A DNA stretch of 25,347 bases from an uncultured Pseudomonas sp. (GTDB lineage Bacteria; Pseudomonadota; Gammaproteobacteria; Pseudomonadales; Pseudomonadaceae), in NCBI GenBank assembly GCA_943914515.1, contig CALUCI010000061.1, forward strand, positions 1-25,347. Reading direction: 5' to 3'. Under the pieces are notes generated by a model that was given only the letters and a program-made list of their open reading frames with translations, was not told the origin of the DNA and did not search any database. The position numbers and the translations under genes are program-made. Below, piece by piece: positions 21,681 to 25,347 of the stretch. Positions within the stretch are counted from its first letter, which is position 1; every line of letters starts with the position of its first letter.

Positions 21681-21883
21681 GGCCTCGCCTCCCCGATCGG
21701 GAGTGCTGGCAAGGGTGTTCCAGACGGCTTGAGTGGTTTTCGGGTCGTCCGTGGAGTGGGACTGTCCAAAAGGCAGAGTTAAGAAAGCCCCTGTTGCGAT
21801 GCTGCTGTAGCAGCCTTGGTAGTGCGCTACACGACTGTGGCGCCAGATGGAAAAATCACCACTGAAGGGTTATGGGGGCTTTA

Positions 21884-22216
21884 ATGATGAACTTGAACGA
21901 AAAACCGACCATCGAAGAATTGGCCAAACTGTTCGCAGCGCGTAAAGACAGCCTCGACAGCCACATTCTCTGGGTCTGCGATGCCGGCGAAGTCCATATC
22001 GACAGCCTGTCGCCGTGCACTGCGGAAAACGAATTCGAACAGCGCAAGCCGAACATGCGCGCCCGACTGAAGATGTACCGTCGCGGCCAGGGCTACGTCG
22101 GCAAGAAGGCCGCCGCCGATAGCCAGTACATCGGCAACGTGCTGCAGACCCTGCAGCAGGAGTGGCCAGCACTGCGTGAAGGCCAGGGCGTTCAGGTCAT
22201 CGACCGCCTCTGCTGA
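21884..22216 (+). CDS. Small conserved-looking protein of unknown function
   Basis: A soluble protein of about 110 residues: NLNEKPTIEELAKLFAARKD, then SHILWVCDAGEVHIDSLSP, basic RARLKMYRRGQGYVGKKAAA, and LQTLQQEWPALREGQGVQVI. No family was recognised. The start is uncertain among ATG 21872, 21884 and 21887; GGGGG at 21874-21878 favours 21884 or 21887. The long structured leader, own promoter candidate and strong intrinsic terminator make it a monocistronic unit. Confidence 0.75.
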   Translation: MMNLNEKPTIEELAKLFAARKDSLDSHILWVCDAGEVHIDSLSPCTAENEFEQRKPNMRARLKMYRRGQGYVGKKAAADSQYIGNVLQTLQQEWPALREGQGVQVIDRLC

Positions 22217-22233
22217 TCCCTCCCGCGTCATTG

Positions 22234-22261
22234 AGCCCGGCCCGAAATGGCCGGGCTTTTT
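22234..22261 (+). terminator. Strong intrinsic terminator
   Basis: AGCCCGGCC (22234-22242), loop CGAAAT, GGCCGGGCT (22249-22257), then TTTT. It lies 18 bp after the stop of the 110-residue gene. Confidence 0.9.
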
Positions 22262-22294
22262 CATGGCCGCTTCACGAGCTTGTGCGGATGACGT

Positions 22295-22410
22295 CTCGCG
22301 GCTGAAGCCGCTCCTACGAGGTTCCCTGCCAATTGCGCCCGGCCGGCAAGACCGGCTCCCACGAGGTTGCCCGGCCAGCCACCACACCGTAGGAGCGGCT
22401 TCAGCCGCGA
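22295..22410. repeat. REP cluster (two inverted REPs flanking a third subtype)
   Basis: CTCGCGGCTGAAGCCG...CTAC (22295-22317) and its inverse GTAGGAGCGGCTTCAGCCGCGA (22389-22410) flank a partial GCCGGCAAGACCGGCTCCCAC element (about 22342-22362). The cluster lies between two oppositely oriented terminators. Confidence 0.85.
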
Positions 22411-22429
22411 AGGGCCCGCAACCACACAT

Positions 22430-22458
22430 AAAAAAACCGGTGGGTTGATACCCACCGG
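22430..22458 (-). terminator. Intrinsic terminator of the 100-residue gene
   Basis: On the minus strand: CCGGTGGGT, loop ATCA, ACCCACCGG, then T7 (22436-22430). It begins 15 bp after the stop at 22474. Confidence 0.9.
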
Positions 22459-22473
22459 CTTCGGATCCTTCAT

Positions 22474-22776
22474 TCACGCCTGCTTGCGCAACTCCTGCAG
22501 TTCCTCCGGTTGCAGTCCGGCGACCATTTCCCTGGCCTTGTCGACACCCCAGACCAGCGCCCGGCTCATGCTTTCATGGGGGCGGGACGGGTAGTACTCC
22601 TCCAGCAACGCCTTGCCACTGCGGGCATACACACCCAGAAAAAGCTGGGTCGCCCCGGTGCGCGAAAGCCTGACCTGAACATCGATGCTGGTGCCATCAC
22701 TGAATACTTCGTCATGGCTGCGGCTATGCAAGCGGGCATCCGCCCATTGCCAATACTTCTCTTCCCTGATGCGCAT
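22474..22776 (-). CDS. Small protein of unknown function
   Basis: A soluble protein of 100 residues: MRIREEKYWQWADARLHSRS, then SIDVQVRLSRTGATQLFLGVYARSGKALLEEYYP, and a helical end ARALVWGVDKAREM-like region with LQPEELQELRKQA. ATG 22776 is preceded by GGAGG at about 7 bp, which decides the start against the longer open frame to 22932. A clean terminator follows. No family was recognised. The middle segment looks like two or three antiparallel strands. Confidence 0.8.
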   Translation of the reverse strand: MRIREEKYWQWADARLHSRSHDEVFSDGTSIDVQVRLSRTGATQLFLGVYARSGKALLEEYYPSRPHESMSRALVWGVDKAREMVAGLQPEELQELRKQA

Positions 22777-22938
22777 TACAGTCCTCCACTGATTTACCGC
22801 GCCAAGTAAGGCACAGATCGTGACCGCTCTCCAGCACCGTCGGGCGGCGCAATGAGCGAGGTCAACCAAAGCGGCATCAATTGGCGCAATCCGCGTACCC
22901 GTCAGCACTTTCGGCAATGCCCCGAAGGGCATGCACCA

Positions 22939-23130
22939 TCAGCGTCTCGGCAAGGCGGCGGGGAGGAAGCGACGGCTCTCGGCACGGCGCGGCACGCGGG
23001 CCTTGAAGGTGCTCAGCGCATCCTCCAGGGTCATGTGGGCGAAGCCCAGTCGAAAGTCCGCCTGACCGCAGCGCACTGCGCTGTTGATCGGAAACTCGTC
23101 GCCGAGGTCTTCGAGAAATTGATCCTTCAT
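22939..23130 (-). CDS. Small ORF with good ribosome site, unknown function
   Basis: 63 residues from ATG 23130, which has AGGGGAG 8 bp upstream: MKDQFLEDLGDEFPINSAVR, then CGQADFRLGFAHMTLEDALS and a basic tail ending PRR. The frame is open further upstream to 23241, but the ribosome site favours the short form. An opposite-strand frame (22852-23148) overlaps it completely and has no ribosome site. It is 162 bp upstream of the 100-residue gene on the same strand. Reality is moderate. Confidence 0.5.
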   Translation of the reverse strand: MKDQFLEDLGDEFPINSAVRCGQADFRLGFAHMTLEDALSTFKARVPRRAESRRFLPAALPRR

Positions 23131-23230
23131 TTGTCTGCTCCCCTCTGAATGCGACCGACACCGGCTCCCCAGCGAGGAGCCTGAAAATATCGACCTGGAT
23201 GCTTCAGAGACTAGCCGGACATTCACAGAC

Positions 23231-23260
23231 TGATCGGTCACAAACTCAAAAGACCGACCA
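23231..23260. terminator. Possible hairpin after eamA
   Basis: CTGATCGGTC and GACCGACCAG pair over 10 positions with one mismatch, across a 12-nt A-rich loop. It lies about 16 bp after the eamA stop. There is no T-run. Confidence 0.35.
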
Positions 23261-23275
23261 GCGGCACCGCCAGGG

Positions 23276-24160
23276 TCAGGCCCGGGCCGGCATCAAGCGC
23301 TGGCGCAAACGCGAACCAAACACATTGATCAACAACCCCAGCATCACCAGCAGACCACCCCAGCACTGCAGGGCGCTCAGACGCTCGTCCAGCAACAGCG
23401 CCGACGAGCTCAGGCCGACCACCGGCACCAGCAGCGAAAACGGCGCCACCTTGCCCGCCGGGTAACGCGACAGCAGCCGGCTCCACAGGCCATAGCCGAG
23501 CATGGTGGCGATCAGCGCCAGGTACACCAGCGACAGAATCGAACTCATGCCGATATTGCGCAGCGACGACTCGATCAGCGCCGGGCCTTCGAGGTACCAC
23601 GACAGGGCGAAGAACGGCAGCGGCGGAATCAGCGCGCCCCAGATCACCAGCGCGACCAGATCGATGTTGCCGAAACGCCGGGTGATGATATTGCCCATGG
23701 CCCAGCACGCAGCGCCACACAGGGTCAGGGCCAGCGCCAGCAGCGGCACATGGTTGCCGTTCTCGCTGCCGATCAGGGCCAGCCCGCCCGCCGCCACCAG
23801 CAGCCCCAGCACACTGGCGGCACGCAGCCGCTCGCCGAGGAAGATCGCGGCAAAGAACAAGGTGAAGAACGCCTGCGATTGCAGCACCAGCGACGCCAGC
23901 CCGGGCGGCATGCCGTTGCCCATGGCCTGGAACAGAAAGGCGAACTGGCCGAGGGAAATGGTCGCCCCGTAGGCGATCAGCCAGCGCCATGGCAACTGCG
24001 GGCGGCGGATGAAGAACACCGCCGGAATCGCCACCAGCGCAAAGCGCAAGCCGCCCAGAAGCATGGGTGGCAAGCCGTCCAGTCCGACCTTGATGACCAC
24101 GAAATTCAGGCCCCAGGCCACGATTACCACCAGCGCCAGCAACAGATCCTTGAGCGGCAT
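23276..24160 (-). CDS. eamA: EamA-type exporter (O-acetylserine/cysteine efflux family)
   Basis: Inner-membrane protein of 294 residues with two five-helix EamA repeats. The match to E. coli EamA (YdeD) is clear throughout: LLALVVIVAWGLNFVVIKVG at the start, PPMLLGGLRFALVAIPAVFF, FAFLFQAMGNGMPPGLASLV, LVIWGALIPPLPFFALS, and APFSLLVPVVGLSSSALLLDERL. In E. coli this protein exports cysteine and O-acetylserine. The start MPLKD at 24160 fits the family and has GGGGGGAA just upstream; ATG 24199 in frame has no ribosome site. A nested 35-bp dyad lies directly upstream. Confidence 0.92.
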   Translation of the reverse strand: MPLKDLLLALVVIVAWGLNFVVIKVGLDGLPPMLLGGLRFALVAIPAVFFIRRPQLPWRWLIAYGATISLGQFAFLFQAMGNGMPPGLASLVLQSQAFFTLFFAAIFLGERLRAASVLGLLVAAGGLALIGSENGNHVPLLALALTLCGAACWAMGNIITRRFGNIDLVALVIWGALIPPLPFFALSWYLEGPALIESSLRNIGMSSILSLVYLALIATMLGYGLWSRLLSRYPAGKVAPFSLLVPVVGLSSSALLLDERLSALQCWGGLLVMLGLLINVFGSRLRQRLMPARA

Positions 24161-24171
24161 CTTCCCCCCAG

Positions 24172-24206
24172 TCACGTTTGTAATATTTGGAAATATCATA
24201 ACGTGA
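24172..24206. promoter_or_regulatory. 35-bp nested dyad upstream of eamA
   Basis: Outer arms TCACGTT (24172-24178) and AACGTGA (24200-24206) enclose inner arms ATATTT and AAATAT (24183-24188, 24191-24196). The two halves align over about 17 bp with one indel. It sits 12 bp before the start codon, next to the ribosome site. A strong operator candidate. Confidence 0.55.
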
Positions 24207-24245
24207 TTGGGCACCCGCCTCCATCGCCTGCCGTGGTGCCTGGCC

Positions 24246-24797
24246 TCAGGCGTGGACGCTCCACTGGGTGGCATCCGCGCTGATATGCGCTTCGTCGATG
24301 GCCTCGATCAGCCCGCAGTCGATCGCCTCCTCGGGGGTGACGATGCGCGGATGCGACATCAGGTAGCGCGGTATATCCAGCACCTGCGTCGCGCCCTGGG
24401 TGCGCTCGGTGACGATCCGGGCATAGAGCAGCAAGTCGTAATCCAGGCTCATCGCGTACTCGGCCATTCGCGCGTGGTCCACCGAACCGTGCAGCGTCCA
24501 GTGAAACGGGTGGAACAGAAACTTGCTCAGGGCACAGGCCGTGCGCCGCTCGCCCGCCAGAAACAGGATATTGCCCATCGACTCGACGGTGCCGAGGTTA
24601 TGGGTATCGACCCGCACCGGCAGTGAACGCAGAAAGTTGTACAGGCTGAAGCCATAGCTGCACTCGCCGCCCATCGTCGCGATATTCAGTTGCAGGCGTT
24701 CGGCGCCTTGCTGCACGGCGCGGGAACAGGTGGTGATGAGGTTGCCGCAGGTCGACGCGTTGATCGGGCCGGTGAAGTGAATGATATGAACGGTCAT
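24246..24797 (-). CDS. Divergent ClpP-like (crotonase/ClpP fold) protein
   Basis: A protein of 183 residues of the ClpP/SppA fold. The first strand is VHIIHFTGPIN. NIATMGGECSYGF (38-50) aligns with the SPGG oxyanion segment. GTVESMGNILFLAG (69-82) carries the nucleophile-type Ser73, and KFLFHPFHW holds His96 at the catalytic position. RIVTPEEAIDCGLIEAI (151-167) aligns with the ClpP C-terminal segment, but the residue aligned with the catalytic Asp is Pro150. There is no propeptide and the N-terminal loop is very short. ATG 24797 has GAGG 5 bp upstream; GTG 24803 is less likely. It may be a peptidase of altered specificity or non-catalytic. It sits between eamA and an iron-permease family gene on one strand. 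Confidence 0.82.
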   Translation of the reverse strand: MTVHIIHFTGPINASTCGNLITTCSRAVQQGAERLQLNIATMGGECSYGFSLYNFLRSLPVRVDTHNLGTVESMGNILFLAGERRTACALSKFLFHPFHWTLHGSVDHARMAEYAMSLDYDLLLYARIVTERTQGATQVLDIPRYLMSHPRIVTPEEAIDCGLIEAIDEAHISADATQWSVHA

Positions 24798-24866
24798 GCT
24801 CACCTCGTGCTTTCAGTCAGGTTGCCGACGGCGCGGTTGCGGGTCGGCGTCTTCCTTGAGCTTGAG

Positions 24867-25259
24867 TCAGGCGTCTTGGCTTTCGGCGTCCTTGCCGGAC
24901 AACGGCCCCCCGGCGATTTCACCGAGGTGCTGGTAACGCTGGCGCAACACATGGAGCTGCTTCTCGTCGAGATCGTCCAGGCCGAGCAGCGCATTGTGCG
25001 CACGGCGCGTTGCGCGCAGCAGCTCGTCGATCTTGATATGCAACTCGTCGGTGTCGCGGTTCTGGGTGTTCTGGATCAGGAACACCATCAGAAACGTGAT
25101 GATCGTGGTGGAAGTATTGATCACCAGTTGCCAGGTGTCGCTGAAGTGGAACAACGGCCCGCTCACCGCCCAGACCAGCACCAGGGCAAAGGCGATACCG
25201 AAGGTCATCGGACGCCCGGTCCAGTTGGCGAGCTTTTGCGAAAAACGCGAGAACTTCAT
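24867..25259 (-). CDS. Low-affinity iron permease family protein
   Basis: A protein of 130 residues. FSQKLANWTGRPMTFGIAFALVLVWAVSGP covers the first membrane segment and ends in SGPLFHFSDTWQLVINTSTT. The second is IITFLMVFLIQNTQNRDTDELHIKIDELL, the signature of the bacterial low-affinity iron permease family (Fet4-related). A charged coiled C-terminal region follows. ATG 25259 has GAGGG 9-10 bp upstream; ATG 25268 in frame is too close to it. Iron transport by bacterial members is inferred from the fungal name and not proven. The ClpP-like gene follows after 69 bp. Confidence 0.88.
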   Translation of the reverse strand: MKFSRFSQKLANWTGRPMTFGIAFALVLVWAVSGPLFHFSDTWQLVINTSTTIITFLMVFLIQNTQNRDTDELHIKIDELLRATRRAHNALLGLDDLDEKQLHVLRQRYQHLGEIAGGPLSGKDAESQDA

Positions 25260-25322
25260 GGTGCACATCCCTCACACAACGCTAGACGCTATCCGCCCCG
25301 ACCAGGTTGTCGGAGCTGGCCT

Positions 25323-25345
25323 CTCGCGGCTGAAGCCGCTCCTAC
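25323..25345. repeat. REP element at right edge
   Basis: Begins CTCGCGGCTGAAGCCGC and ends CTAC; identical to 22295-22317. A partner arm may lie outside the window. Confidence 0.85.
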
Positions 25346-25347
25346 AC

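Larger units (their letters stand above)
21409..21883. other. 475-bp intergenic region without a convincing gene
   Basis: It holds unusual structure: TTTTGTAG boxes (21549-21556, 21616-21623 and an inverted copy at 21640-21647), an ACAGTGT/ACACTGT inverted pair (21566-21572, 21599-21605), a strong 10-bp dyad, a possible promoter, and small hairpins (CCCGATCGGG 21692-21701; GCTGC-TGTA-GCAGC 21801-21814; GTAG-TGCG-CTAC 21819-21830). A small plus-strand frame at 21457-21654 has no ribosome site and ends inside the dyad, and is not believed. Confidence 0.5.

Noticed and set aside
22852..23148. A 98-codon plus-strand frame overlapping the small minus-strand gene
   Set aside because: No ribosome site, and the opposite strand has a much better start signal.

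Overview
The window looks like a stretch of Pseudomonas chromosome, of the putida/fluorescens type. The DNA is GC-rich with strong GC3 coding bias. It carries many 23-bp REP palindromes of the GTAGGAGCGG...CCGCGAG type, an OprD-family porin, a Crc/Hfq-type (AAnAAnAA) leader motif and typical Pseudomonas neighbours. No rRNA, tRNA, CRISPR array, prophage, transposase gene or insertion sequence was seen. All assignments come from reading the sequence and recalling family features; no database search was run.

Layout. 1-1757: the 3' part of topB (DNA topoisomerase III) and a small VOC/glyoxalase protein. 1788-8076: the most distinctive block. On the minus strand, the oxygenase (C2) and flavin reductase (C1) of an Acinetobacter-type p-hydroxyphenylacetate 3-hydroxylase are followed by a TonB-dependent siderophore-type receptor. 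A phenylacetaldehyde-dehydrogenase-like ALDH is read divergently from C2. 8077-12928: REP cluster, LysR regulator, an HPP-CBS membrane protein, an ECF sigma factor translationally coupled to an RskA-like anti-sigma factor, a secreted DUF3455 protein and a small unknown protein.

13116-17865: an unknown Cys-motif protein, ppnN (nucleotide 5'-monophosphate nucleosidase), a Bcr/CflA-type drug exporter and a divergent OprD porin. 18020-21408: an MFS transporter, an XRE-cupin regulator and a convergent DASS/SLC13 carrier. 21409-25347: a long regulatory-looking intergenic region, small conserved-looking unknown genes, a REP cluster, eamA (cysteine/O-acetylserine exporter family), a divergent ClpP-like protein, a low-affinity iron permease family protein and a REP at the right edge.

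How the genes may work together. The ALDH could oxidise (4-hydroxy)phenylacetaldehyde to (4-hydroxy)phenylacetate, and C2/C1 would hydroxylate 4-hydroxyphenylacetate to the catechol 3,4-dihydroxyphenylacetate. AAnAAnAA motifs stand upstream of both C2 and C1, which predicts carbon catabolite repression. No ring-cleavage genes are in the window, so this is a detached upper-pathway module. The TonB receptor beside a catechol-forming enzyme is intriguing, but its role is unproven. The best candidates for unexplored biology are this module, the ClpP-like protein with an unclear catalytic Asp, and several strong unexplained dyads.
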